Shown here one piece after another: positions 17,483-26,079 of a stretch of 64,000 bases of DNA. This stretch comes from Limnothrix sp. FACHB-406 (lineage in GTDB: Bacteria > Cyanobacteriota > Cyanobacteriia > CACIAM-69d). The translations under genes and the position numbers were made by a program. The DNA is taken from NCBI RefSeq assembly GCF_014698235.1, contig NZ_JACJSP010000007.1, positions 62,001 through 126,000 of the forward strand, given 5' to 3'. A model generated the notes under the pieces. It saw only the letters and a program-made list of their open reading frames with translations, had not been told where the DNA came from and did no database searches. Each line of letters begins with the position of its first letter. Within the stretch, counting starts at the first letter, position 1.

Positions 17483-18646
17483 CTAGTATTGGGGAACCGA
17501 AGGATCCACTTCTTGGCTCCAAGCATTGATCCCGCCCTTGACGTTGATGCCGTCAATGCCAGACTTTTGCAGGATCCCGAGGGCCTTGGCCGATCGCCCG
17601 CCCATCTTGCAGTGAACCACCAACTTGCGGCCCTTGAGCAGGTCTTTCACCTTCCCAACCCCGCTGCCGCTTTCGATATCTGGCAACGGCACCAACACCG
17701 ATCCCGGAATGCGGCCGATTTCAAACTCGTTGGGGTTGCGCACATCCAACAGCAGGAAGTCTTCGCCGCTGTCGATCAAAGATTTCAAGTCCGTGACGCT
17801 CATTTCGGCCACGTCGGGTTTTTCTTCGGCTTGGCCCACGGGCGGTAACCCACAGAATTGTTGATAGTCAATCAACTTTTCAATGACGGGACGTTCGGGG
17901 TTGGGCCGCAACTTCAGTTCCCGGAACTTCATATCCAAGGCGTTGTACAGCAACAGGCGACCATTCAGGGTCGTGCCCTTGCCCAAGATGATTTTGACGG
18001 TTTCCGTGGCTTGGATTACGCCAATGATCCCCGGCAAAATTCCCAACACGCCACCTTCGGCGCAGGAAGGAACCATGCCCGGCGGCGGGGGTTCGGGATA
18101 GAGGTCGCGGTAGTTGGGGCCGCCTTCGTAATTAAAGACGGTGGCTTGGCCCTCAAACCGGAAAATGGAACCGTAAACGTTGGGCTTGTCGAGCAGAACG
18201 CAAGCGTCGTTCACCAGGTAGCGGGTGGGGAAGTTGTCCGTTCCGTCTACCACGATGTCGTAGGGGCGGAAGATATCAAGGGCGTTTTCAGAACTGAGCC
18301 GCGCCTCGTACAAATCCACTTGGCAGTAGGGGTTAATTTCGAGGATCCGATTTTTGGCGGATTCGATTTTGGGTTTGCCAACCCAGGATGTGCCGTGGAT
18401 AACTTGGCGTTGCAGGTTGGAGTAGTCCACCACGTCAAAGTCCACCAAGCCAATCCGGCCAATGCCGGCGGCGGCGAGGTAGAGCAGCAGGGGCGAACCC
18501 AAACCGCCGCTGCCAATGCAGAGCACGCTGGCGGCTTTCAGACGCTTTTGGCCTTCCAGTCCCACTTCGGGCAGGATGAGGTGTCGAGAGTAGCGTTCGT
18601 ACTCTTCTTTTAGGAGTTGTGTGTTGCTGGTATCGATATTCAGCAT
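17483..18646 (-). CDS. MoeZ/MoeB-like E1 adenylyltransferase with C-terminal rhodanese domain
   Basis: 387-residue fusion. Residues 15-250 form a ThiF/MoeB E1-like domain with the nucleotide loop GSGGLGSPLLLYLAAAGIG, DFDVVDYSNLQRQ and DGTDNFPTRYLVND. Residues 285-385 form a rhodanese domain whose active-site loop is CKMGGRSA. The protein would adenylate the C-terminus of a ThiS/MoaD-type sulfur carrier and thiocarboxylate it. YRDLYPEPPPPGMVPSCAEGG occurs where E. coli MoeB has a zinc cysteine pair, as in mycobacterial MoeZ-like enzymes. Start ATG 18646. The JAMM peptidase gene directly upstream supports a sulfur-carrier role, since JAMM enzymes can trim carrier-protein adducts. Confidence 0.93.
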   Translation of the reverse strand: MLNIDTSNTQLLKEEYERYSRHLILPEVGLEGQKRLKAASVLCIGSGGLGSPLLLYLAAAGIGRIGLVDFDVVDYSNLQRQVIHGTSWVGKPKIESAKNRILEINPYCQVDLYEARLSSENALDIFRPYDIVVDGTDNFPTRYLVNDACVLLDKPNVYGSIFRFEGQATVFNYEGGPNYRDLYPEPPPPGMVPSCAEGGVLGILPGIIGVIQATETVKIILGKGTTLNGRLLLYNALDMKFRELKLRPNPERPVIEKLIDYQQFCGLPPVGQAEEKPDVAEMSVTDLKSLIDSGEDFLLLDVRNPNEFEIGRIPGSVLVPLPDIESGSGVGKVKDLLKGRKLVVHCKMGGRSAKALGILQKSGIDGINVKGGINAWSQEVDPSVPQY

Positions 18647-18821
18647 AGGTTGCGAGGTGGTTTGGGTTCGATGCCCGATCGCGGGGGGGCGATCGCGCCT
18701 TCGATCGCTGTGAGGGGTTTCCCGTCCAGGCATCACCTTGGGGGGCGATCGGCCTTGGGGGGAATCAACGAATCGCAGTGGCTAAGCAACCGGGCGCGCC
18801 AGGGGCAGTTGAGATCAACAA

Positions 18822-19403
18822 TCAGGATCCACAAAGAACGATCGACTCGGGCTGAAACTGGCGATCGAGATTGAGTCGCCAGCTTTGCCAGTCCACGGTT
18901 TGATCGCCTTTTACCGACAGGATCAGGTACGAGTAGTCAGGCCAAGCACAGGCGCGATCGAACTCGGATGGAACGGCCGGATGTTGCGGGTGTGAATGAT
19001 AAACCCCAATGATATCAAGGTTACGGGCACGACCGGCCCGCATGGCCGCCAACATCGTGGCCGGGGCGATCGCATAGCGACGCTCAGGACTGGTTTCGCC
19101 AGCGGGGATCGGATCCAAGGTGCGAAAGGGTTCATCGGTGAGTTGCTCCCAATCGTTATTGGCGGGCCACAGCTCATAGACAATCGCCGCGATCGCCTCG
19201 ATCGCCCCCATGGAACCTGCGGGGGCTGGATTCCTTGGGCCGACTGGTGACTCAATCGGTAATTCAACCGGTGATTCAACCGGTAATTCAACTGGGGTGC
19301 GCACTTGCCGGCCCAGCAACAGGCCGCAACATTCATAGGGCAAAGCCGCTTCCGCTGCTCGACACAGTTGCTCCAGGAGCGATCGGGAGAGTTGGAGAGT
19401 CAT
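18822..19403 (-). CDS. JAMM/Mov34 metallopeptidase
   Basis: 193-residue JAB/MPN+ domain protein with a complete JAMM set: Glu24 (YECCGLLLG) and HSHP at 136-139 followed by S146 and D149. Prokaryotic members cleave after ubiquitin-like or sulfur-carrier Gly-Gly tails. A non-conserved Pro/Val/Glu insert (residues 37-62) is built from a 12-bp DNA repeat. It lies 175 bp upstream of the MoeZ-like E1 on the same strand, a pairing that echoes the Mec+ / MoeZ / CysO cysteine pathway. The carrier protein is not in the window. Confidence 0.9.
   Translation of the reverse strand: MTLQLSRSLLEQLCRAAEAALPYECCGLLLGRQVRTPVELPVESPVELPIESPVGPRNPAPAGSMGAIEAIAAIVYELWPANNDWEQLTDEPFRTLDPIPAGETSPERRYAIAPATMLAAMRAGRARNLDIIGVYHSHPQHPAVPSEFDRACAWPDYSYLILSVKGDQTVDWQSWRLNLDRQFQPESIVLCGS
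19242..19289 (-). repeat. In-frame 12-bp tandem repeat inside the JAMM gene
   Basis: Four units of the AACCGGTRATTC type (19242, 19254, 19266, 19278). They encode alternating PVELPVES/PVELPIES tetrapeptide blocks and account for the insert between the first strand and the catalytic region. Copy number may vary between strains. Confidence 0.75.
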
Positions 19404-19549
19404 CTTTCAAGGGCCATCGCCGTTACCGGTGCTTTGGGAGGCGCGAGGAATGCAGCAGGTATTTTGAGATTTTGCAAATTCTTTACAGAATCTTTGCCAG
19501 ATTTTGCAAAAAAATGTTACAAAATTTTTCGTATCTTCAGCTACAATCA

Positions 19550-19720
19550 GGTCGAAGCAAATCCGACCGGATACCACACTGCGAAGATTGAATTCCTGAT
19601 GCAATCGCGTTTTGGGAGACGCGGCTTGCCTCACGACAGATTTTCCGTTTCCTCGGATGCACTAAAACGACGCAACTAGAACTGGAAAGCGGCGACCCGA
19701 TCGGGAACGCCGCTTTTTGT
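19550..19720 (+). ncRNA. Candidate small RNA with terminator
   Basis: A TACAAT -10-like hexamer (19542-19547) is followed about 140 bp later by a strong hairpin, AAAGCGGCG/CGCCGCTTT (19686-19694 with 19708-19716), and TTTTTGTT. No open frame of note lies between. The upstream part is AT-rich (TTACAAAATTTTTC). This fits an independent transcript of about 165 nt between the JAMM and sigma genes. No known Rfam family was recognised. Confidence 0.35.
19686..19720 (+). terminator. Rho-independent terminator
   Basis: Nine-base-pair stem AAAGCGGCG/CGCCGCTTT with an inner CCCGATCGGG dyad, then TTTTTGTT on the + strand. On the minus strand it could also serve the sigma gene ending at 19785, but the T-run is poorer there. 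Confidence 0.75.
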
Positions 19721-19784
19721 TGCAATTCGTTTGTTGAAATTAGTCGGTCGCAATCGGTTTGTTGCAGGCGGATTAAGGCGGCCG

Positions 19785-20777
19785 TTAGCTCGCCAAATAT
19801 TCCCGCACATCGGTGCGACGGCGCAGTTGCTTCAGGGCTTGGTGTTCCAACTGACGCACCCGCTCACGGCTGATGTTGAGTCGATCGCCCACCTTGGCCA
19901 AAGACAGTTCCCGACCATCTTCGAGACCAAAACGCAGGGTAATCACATCCCGTTGTTGAGGAGTCAGCTCCGCCAACAGGGCTTGCAAATCCAAGCGCAG
20001 GGCCTCGCGGCTGGCGTAATCTTCCGGCAGATCGCCTTCATCTTCCAGCAAGTCCTGAAGTTCCGTGTCTTGGTTGTCGCCCACTCGCAACTCCAGGGAA
20101 ACCGGTTGCCGCGAAATCAGCATGAATTCCCGCACTTGGGCCGGTTCCAATTCCAGCTCGGCCGCCACTTCCGAGAGCTTGGGCGATCGACCCAGTTTTT
20201 GGGTTAATTCCCGCTGCACCCGCTTCACCTTATTCAGCTTTTCGGTGATGTGAATCGGCAGGCGAATGGCGCGTGATTGCTGGGCGATCGCCCGCGTGAT
20301 CGCTTGGCGAATCCACCAGTAGGCATAGGTTGAAAATTTGTAGCCCATCATGGGGTCAAACTTCTCCACCCCACGCTCCAAACCCAAGCTGCCTTCTTGG
20401 ATCAGGTCTAAGAGTTCTAGGTTGCGTTTTTGGTATTTCTTGGCGATCGAAACCACAAGACGCAGGTTGGCTTCAATCATTTTTTTCTTTGCCCGATCGC
20501 CCACCCGCAACTGCTGGCGCAGATCTTCCACCGAAAGCTGGGCGGCGGCGGCCCATTCTTGCTCCGTGGGCGATCGATCCAACTCGCCCATCAGCTTCTC
20601 CTGGATGTCCAAGAGCCGCATCATTTGCTGCACTTGTTTGCCCAGAATAATTTCCTGTTCATCAGTCAGCAACGGAACTCGGCCAATTTCGTGCAAATAG
20701 GCGCGAACCAAATCGGCACTGTCACCTTCTCGCGACTTGGATCGCTGCGTTTGGGGGCGAATCATAGCGGTCGGCAT
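19785..20777 (-). CDS. Group 2 RNA polymerase sigma factor (sigma-70 family)
   Basis: 330-residue primary-like sigma factor without the long region 1.1 of RpoD. Region 1.2 is seen in DLVRAYLHEIGRVPLLTDEQE. Region 2 follows with LRLVVSIAKKYQKRNLELLDLIQEG and KFSTYAYWWIRQAI, then region 3 (LPIHITEKLNKVKRVQREL). Region 4 contains TPQQRDVITLRFGL and the helix-turn-helix LAKVGDRLNISRERVRQLE. Cyanobacteria have several such non-essential factors for stress and circadian control; which paralog this is cannot be told. Start ATG 20777 (MPTAMIRPQ) has AGGA eight bases upstream; two ATGs 9 and 24 bases further up are alternatives. Confidence 0.93.
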   Translation of the reverse strand: MPTAMIRPQTQRSKSREGDSADLVRAYLHEIGRVPLLTDEQEIILGKQVQQMMRLLDIQEKLMGELDRSPTEQEWAAAAQLSVEDLRQQLRVGDRAKKKMIEANLRLVVSIAKKYQKRNLELLDLIQEGSLGLERGVEKFDPMMGYKFSTYAYWWIRQAITRAIAQQSRAIRLPIHITEKLNKVKRVQRELTQKLGRSPKLSEVAAELELEPAQVREFMLISRQPVSLELRVGDNQDTELQDLLEDEGDLPEDYASREALRLDLQALLAELTPQQRDVITLRFGLEDGRELSLAKVGDRLNISRERVRQLEHQALKQLRRRTDVREYLAS

Positions 20778-21802
20778 GGTCAGCATCCTATTTTCAATCA
20801 CAAAGACGCGAGCACAAGAGCTTGCGGGTCGGCGTTATTCGTCAGCGTTATCGGCGTTCATTGATGAGCAAGTCTGTTTCAAAAAACGCCCTGGGAAACG
20901 AGTCCCACAAATTCCAAATTCGGATCTACACTGAAGATCCAAAGGTCAAGAGTCCACAAACCAAGAGCGGCCAAAACCCACCTGGCAACACTCAAAGGGA
21001 CAAAGAATTAGACGGTCTTGGATTGCAAAAAGTTCATTAAATTAACCTTGGGCAACAGTTCCCAGCAGAGTTACGGCGAGCCATTAGGCGACAATTTCGC
21101 AAAACCACGAAAAACGCAACCAAAGTCAGCCAAAACTCAGTTAGTCAAATTCGGTCACAACTGAAAATTCAGCAACCAACCAGAAGTCAACCAGAAATCT
21201 ATCAAAAATCAACCGAAAATCAGCCAGAATCGATCAAAACCAGTTCAGAATCAGCCAGAAATGCACTGGAAATCAACCATTCAAGAAGGATTGGAGTGTG
21301 ATCACGAAGGGAGTTATGGGCATTCAGTTTCCTTGAAGTTCATTGGTGAATCTCCCGGAAGCAAGATTTCAGCTCGATCGGTAACGTTAAGAGTCGAAAC
21401 AAATACCGAAGCACTGAAATTGGGCTGTTATTCACTCCACAAACTTGAATGAAGAATCAGGCTTTTTCAGGTTTCTGAGCGCGACTCTTTTTCCATAGTG
21501 ATCGCAAAAGTTGGAATTGGGTACGACAGACTGGGGAGCAATAACCGAACCTGAAAGATTGGTATCCCGCCCTGCGCTTGGTTGGTGCGCTGGGTTGGGG
21601 TTTTGGAAACCCCTTCAGCCGCTTCCGAGGATCAGCATCATGGTCTAGGTATAGCCAGCGGGTGCGACATTGCCATGGCAGTCATACGAAGTTTTTGTCA
21701 CACCACTGTTAAGCCTTGCGGGCCCGCGCGATCGCCCCTGATCGCCGTAGTCGCAACCATGGACGCGGCCATAACTGGTCGCTTGGGGGTTGAGGAAAAA
21801 TC
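20778..21802. other. Gene-poor kilobase with degenerate CAACCAGAAATC repeats
   Basis: No convincing gene on either strand. 21110-21290 is a run of degenerate units around AATCARCCAGAA on the + strand, almost free of HIP1 sites. 21595-21625 can form GGGGTTTTGGAAACCCC. The stretch lies upstream of the sigma factor, so it may contain its promoter and a long leader, but I can point to no defined element. Confidence 0.5.
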
Positions 21803-21922
21803 ATGACTGTTGTAGAGAGTTCGGGCAATCAAGTTTCAGGTGCTCAAGATCCTGCGGGCGATCGCCCGATCAATCGCCTGCCCCATAACCCAACCCATCA
21901 ACGTTCTATGAGCACGTTTTAA
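21803..21922 (+). CDS. Possible 39-residue protein
   Basis: A frame from ATG 21803 (MTVVESSGNQVSGAQDPAGD, ending RSMSTF) has GAGG eight bases upstream. It is polar, with no membrane helix. Its stop shares TTAA with the stop of the convergent HerA-like gene. Composition and a HIP1 site resemble native coding DNA. I do not recognise the product. Confidence 0.35.
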   Translation: MTVVESSGNQVSGAQDPAGDRPINRLPHNPTHQRSMSTF

Positions 21923-23697
21923 AATCCCAAATCAGCCTTGGCTTTGTCCCCTTCCGCGATCGCGATTTCATCGGGCAGTTCTTCCCAAAAAGTGTCGCCA
22001 ATTTCCGCATAGAACTTCTCATCATAGGGACGAGTTCTAACCACTACAGGCATGGGCACAGCATGGCCCAAAACTAGGGCCTGTTGCTTGGAATCCAACT
22101 TGGCCAAAACCGATCGCAGGCTTTGTCCTCCTGCCACACCGGTAAAGATAGCTTCAATATCTTTTTCGTCATTCAACAGGGCTGTAATTCTGGTTCCAAT
22201 TTGCGACATGACCTCGTTATCAATCCCCGAGGGACGCTGATCAACCACCAGCAAGGTGACAAAATATTTCCGCATTTCACGGGCGATCGTGCCGAAAATA
22301 GTTTGCTTGGCGGTGGCGGGATCCAGGAAGCGGTGTGCTTCCTCAATCGTGATCATCAATTGGCGGGGCTTGTCGTTGGGATCCTTGGTTTGCAAAAAGC
22401 GCTCAGCTTTGCGCACGTAAATGCCATGAATCCGACGAGAAATAATATTAGTAGCTAGCATATAAGCCAACATGTTTGATTGGGAACCGAATTCGATAAT
22501 GACGTGTTTTCCAGCTTCCAAGGAGTCCAAAATTTGCTTGATATAATCCGAGCCAGCATTTCTCATATATTTGATTTGATCAAGACGATTCAACTTTCGT
22601 TGCAGCGCCATGATCGAAGATTTACTGCCCATTTTGGTTTCGCAAAAATCCTGAATTTCCTCATTGGTCATGCTGAGGAGCCGTGAAATCCAAGATTTAC
22701 CAAATTCATTTTGCAAAATAATTGCATTTTCAACGCTGGCTTCGGAAAGATTCAGCTCCGCACTCACCAGCATCAAATCTTCCACATCAATTTGGTCATA
22801 GCTGATGTAGAGTTCTCGGGCATCGCGCACGCCTCGGCGCTTAGTGGATTCCGCGTCCAGGGTGTAAATTTCCACTTGCCCCGGGAAAAGTTGTCGCAAC
22901 CCTTTGACGGTGTTGATTCCTTTGCCTTCGCGCATGGCTTCCCAGCCATATTCCGAATGCATATCAAAGATTAAGTTCACCGCCACTTGCTTGCGAATTG
23001 TGCCCGCCAACAGCAGACGGGTGAGGAATGATTTCCCGGTTCCCGATTTCCCAAAAACGCCGTTACTGCGCTCCACGAATCGATCGAGGTCAATGCAAAC
23101 GGGCACATCGGTATCGATCGGCATTCCAATCGCAAAATTGCGTCGCTGGGGATCGTCTTCCCAACCAAACACGATCCGAAAGTCCCGATCGCTCGCTTCA
23201 TAGACCTGCGAAAAGTGACTAGGAATGGTTTTCACGGGTAACAATTCCAAATTGGCATCGCGGTTAGCAGCAAAGGAGGCTAAATTACTGGATGCTTGGT
23301 TGCCGTTTTTGTCCTTGGCTTTGCCGTTTTTGCGGGCCGATTGGGCAGGTTCTGGAGCCAAGCGATCGGGTAAAGGCAGGTTTTCCCAGTCCATCTCTGC
23401 CTGGGGCACAAACATCAGCATGGGAGCGAGTTCGATCGTCCCAAACGTGCCACTACCGGCCAGCACATCGCGCAAAAAATCATCATCGGGATGGGGCGGA
23501 TCGATCGTAATTCGTTGGCTGGAGGTTCCCAAAGCCACATCGGTTAACATGCAAAAAAAGTGCGATCGCCGCCCCCGCACCACCAAAAATTTGCCCACTC
23601 GCATCTCTTCCACGGAAACATCGGCATGGAGCCGCACCTCCAGCCCTTCGCTAAGGGAACCTTGAATGACTGAGCCGAGTGGAACGTCTTGGGGCAT
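21919..23697 (-). CDS. HerA/VirB4-like DUF87 ATPase
   Basis: 592-residue hexameric-type ATPase of the HerA-FtsK group. The N-terminus (GSVIQGSLSEGLEVRLHADV, GKFLVVRG) resembles the HAS-barrel. The P-loop GKSGTGKS lies at about residues 216-223, after a linker with a Lys/Asn-rich segment. The Walker B region MITIEEAHRF and a downstream sensor region DQRPSGIDNEVMSQIGTR are present. HerA proteins translocate DNA with the NurA nuclease in end resection, and some work in phage defence. No NurA-like gene is adjacent. Start ATG 23697; the ATG at 23775 would add 26 residues before the barrel. Exact role uncertain. Confidence 0.85.
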   Translation of the reverse strand: MPQDVPLGSVIQGSLSEGLEVRLHADVSVEEMRVGKFLVVRGRRSHFFCMLTDVALGTSSQRITIDPPHPDDDFLRDVLAGSGTFGTIELAPMLMFVPQAEMDWENLPLPDRLAPEPAQSARKNGKAKDKNGNQASSNLASFAANRDANLELLPVKTIPSHFSQVYEASDRDFRIVFGWEDDPQRRNFAIGMPIDTDVPVCIDLDRFVERSNGVFGKSGTGKSFLTRLLLAGTIRKQVAVNLIFDMHSEYGWEAMREGKGINTVKGLRQLFPGQVEIYTLDAESTKRRGVRDARELYISYDQIDVEDLMLVSAELNLSEASVENAIILQNEFGKSWISRLLSMTNEEIQDFCETKMGSKSSIMALQRKLNRLDQIKYMRNAGSDYIKQILDSLEAGKHVIIEFGSQSNMLAYMLATNIISRRIHGIYVRKAERFLQTKDPNDKPRQLMITIEEAHRFLDPATAKQTIFGTIAREMRKYFVTLLVVDQRPSGIDNEVMSQIGTRITALLNDEKDIEAIFTGVAGGQSLRSVLAKLDSKQQALVLGHAVPMPVVVRTRPYDEKFYAEIGDTFWEELPDEIAIAEGDKAKADLGF

Positions 23698-23925
23698 AGG
23701 ATGAGAAAATTTAGGAAACGATTTAGCCAGTATGAAAGCGGGAGGTTGTGATTGGGAATTGCGAACAAACCGCAATTTAAGGACTGATTAAGATCTGGTT
23801 CAAGCCGGAATCGATCAATATCAGATCAGCATCAGATCAGCGCTCAGATTGACGAAGATCAAACGATCATCTCGTTATTTTAACGGCATTATCTACCCTT
23901 CAGATTTACACTCGGTGTTTCGGCC

Positions 23926-25122
23926 ATGAGTATCTGTTTATCGCTCATTGTCAAAAATGAAGCCCATCAGATCGATCGCTGCCTCAACAGTGTGCGCGAC
24001 TGTGTGGATGAAATTTTAGTGTTAGATACGGGTTCCACCGATGACACCGTTGAGCGGGCCCGATCACACGGGGCGCGGGTGGCTTTTTTCGATTGGTGCA
24101 ATGATTTTGCGGCCGCCCGAAACGCAGCTTTGGCCCAAATCGAGAGCGATTGGGTGTTGGTGTTGGATGCGGATGAGTGGTTGCTGCCGGAAGCGATCGA
24201 ACCGATTCGCGAAGCGGTTAGCTATCCAGAGCATTTGGTGGTGAATTTGGTGCGTCGAGAATTGGGCGCAGTGCAATCTCCCTATTCTTTGGTCTCGCGC
24301 TTGTTTCGGCGGCATCCTGAAATTCAGTTCGATCGCCCCTACCACGCCATTATTGATGACAGTGTGGTGCGGCTTTTGCAACAGGAATCCCACTGGAAAA
24401 TTGTGTCCCTTTCGATGCCGGCCATCGATCATGATGGCTATCGGCTCGATCGGATTGCCAGTGCTTCCAAAGCCGATCGGGCCAAGGCTGCCATGGAAGT
24501 TTTTTGGAAAGCAAATCCAGAGGATCCCTACGTCTGTAGCAAGTTGGGGGCCCTGCTCATCGACTTAGGAGAACCTGAACAAGGGATCGCACTCTTGAAA
24601 ACCGGTCTCAAGCGGGCAGAACAAGAGAAAATGACCGAAGTTTTATATGAGCTACACTATCACTTGGCAATTTTTTATAATCAACAACAGAACCTCGATT
24701 TAGCCCAAGCCCATTATCGTGCGGCTTTGCGCCAACCAGTTCTGCCAATTTTGAAATTAGGTTCTTTGATCAATTTAGGTAATCTTTACCGCCAAAAAGG
24801 AAACCTACAGGCGGCCTATGAGAGCTATCGTCAAGCAGTGATCATTGATCCCAACTTTGCGATCGCCCATTACAATTTAGGTTCAAACCTGCGAGCAATG
24901 AACCGTACTTTGGAGGCGATCGAACATTATCAAAAAGCTATTGAACTCGATCCGGCAAAGCCCGAATTTCACCAAAATTTAGGCGCAGCTTTCTTGAAAG
25001 GTGGCAATGTGCCCGAAAGTCTGAAAGCCTTTAAGACAGCCGTTGAATTATATGATCAACAGCAGTCACCGGAAGCGGAGCGAATTCGCCAAACTTTACG
25101 AGAACTGAAATTCGAGATTTAG
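23926..25122 (+). CDS. Glycosyltransferase family 2 with C-terminal TPR repeats
   Basis: 398-residue protein. Residues 1-190 form a GT-A domain with LSLIVKNEAHQIDRCLNSV, VLDTGSTDDTVE and the metal-binding VLDADEWL. Residues about 200-390 carry tetratricopeptide repeats (for example NLGNLYRQKGNLQAAYESYR and YNLGSNLRAMNRTLEAIEHY). There is no signal peptide, so it is probably a cytoplasmic or peripheral enzyme acting on a sugar nucleotide donor. The acceptor is unknown; the TPRs may bind a protein partner or substrate. The gene stands alone between divergent HerA and convergent endonuclease V genes. Confidence 0.9.
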   Translation: MSICLSLIVKNEAHQIDRCLNSVRDCVDEILVLDTGSTDDTVERARSHGARVAFFDWCNDFAAARNAALAQIESDWVLVLDADEWLLPEAIEPIREAVSYPEHLVVNLVRRELGAVQSPYSLVSRLFRRHPEIQFDRPYHAIIDDSVVRLLQQESHWKIVSLSMPAIDHDGYRLDRIASASKADRAKAAMEVFWKANPEDPYVCSKLGALLIDLGEPEQGIALLKTGLKRAEQEKMTEVLYELHYHLAIFYNQQQNLDLAQAHYRAALRQPVLPILKLGSLINLGNLYRQKGNLQAAYESYRQAVIIDPNFAIAHYNLGSNLRAMNRTLEAIEHYQKAIELDPAKPEFHQNLGAAFLKGGNVPESLKAFKTAVELYDQQQSPEAERIRQTLRELKFEI

Positions 25123-25299
25123 TTTGAGGTTTAGTTTGAAGTTTAGACTCAGAAATTCAAAAAGCGCTAAGCAAGCCCCTTGCGTTCATCGCCAGTCCAT
25201 CACTGCAAAAAGCGCCTAAAACAACACCTAAGCAACAGATTGGCATCGCAGCAATATCTTGAGTCAGGATCGAATCAGGGTTGATTGGCCATTGCTGAG

Positions 25300-25995
25300 C
25301 TATGGGTTGACCTTACCAGGCTCAGTGTTCTTGAAAGCCCCCCGTTGAGAGGCGATCGCGTCGGCCCAGCGGGTAGTTTCTGGCAGTCTGTAGCGCGGGG
25401 TGCAATTCAAAACCAACTCGATCGCCGTGGGCAAACTCACTCGATGCCCCGAGGAAACATAAAGCGGCCGACAATTGTGGCGCGATCGGACAATTGCGCC
25501 AATAGTTTCTTCGCGATCGATCAAAGGTTGCCAACTTCCCTTCGCCAAATCTAGCGGCTCGTGGGTTCCAATCAAGTGGGATTTTGCCACACCAATGGTT
25601 GGCAGGTTCAACAACAATCCCAAGTGGCAAGCTAACCCAAACCGACGCGGGTGAGCATAGCCTTGACCATCACATAAAACCAGATCTGGTTTTTGTTGAA
25701 GCTGATCAAAAGCTTGCAAAATCACTGGCACTTCTCGAAAGGATAAAAATCCCGGCACATAGGGAAAAGGAGTGGGAATTCGAGCGATCGCAAATTCGAG
25801 TCGCTCCAAGCCAGGAAAGCTCAAAACCACAACGGCTGCACGGGCGATCGCGCCATTTTCTTCAAACCCCACATCAGCTCCCCCAATCAATTTTGGGGCA
25901 GAGAATTGATCCTGCAAGATCACTCGATCGCGCAGTTGATTTTGAATTTCTTTGGCGGCTTCTGTCGTTTTTGGCCAATCATCAATTAAGTTCAT
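25300..25995 (-). CDS. nfi: Endonuclease V
   Basis: Cuts DNA one base 3' of deaminated purines such as hypoxanthine. 231 residues. Signature PYVPGFLSFRE (wedge motif) and the catalytic set are seen: Asp in GGADVGF, Asp in VLCDGQGYAHPRRFG, Lys in GVAKSHLIG and His in SSGHRVSLPTA. Length is normal. An HhH-domain gene lies 84 bp upstream on the same strand; both fit DNA maintenance, though co-transcription is inferred. Confidence 0.95.
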   Translation of the reverse strand: MNLIDDWPKTTEAAKEIQNQLRDRVILQDQFSAPKLIGGADVGFEENGAIARAAVVVLSFPGLERLEFAIARIPTPFPYVPGFLSFREVPVILQAFDQLQQKPDLVLCDGQGYAHPRRFGLACHLGLLLNLPTIGVAKSHLIGTHEPLDLAKGSWQPLIDREETIGAIVRSRHNCRPLYVSSGHRVSLPTAIELVLNCTPRYRLPETTRWADAIASQRGAFKNTEPGKVNP

Positions 25996-26079
25996 TTCAT
26001 CAATCTCATCTGATACATTTTTCTTTTAAAGATTTGATATCAATAACATTTTTATTAAATTTCCTGCAATGCGTATCAT

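Noticed and set aside
17858-18613. 251-codon open frame antisense to the MoeZ-like gene
   Set aside because: Shadow frame; the opposite strand has complete E1 motifs.
21540-21800. Structured RNA or riboswitch upstream of the 39-codon frame
   Set aside because: Some GC-rich stems are possible, but no known riboswitch core (B12 box, THI box and the like) could be matched.
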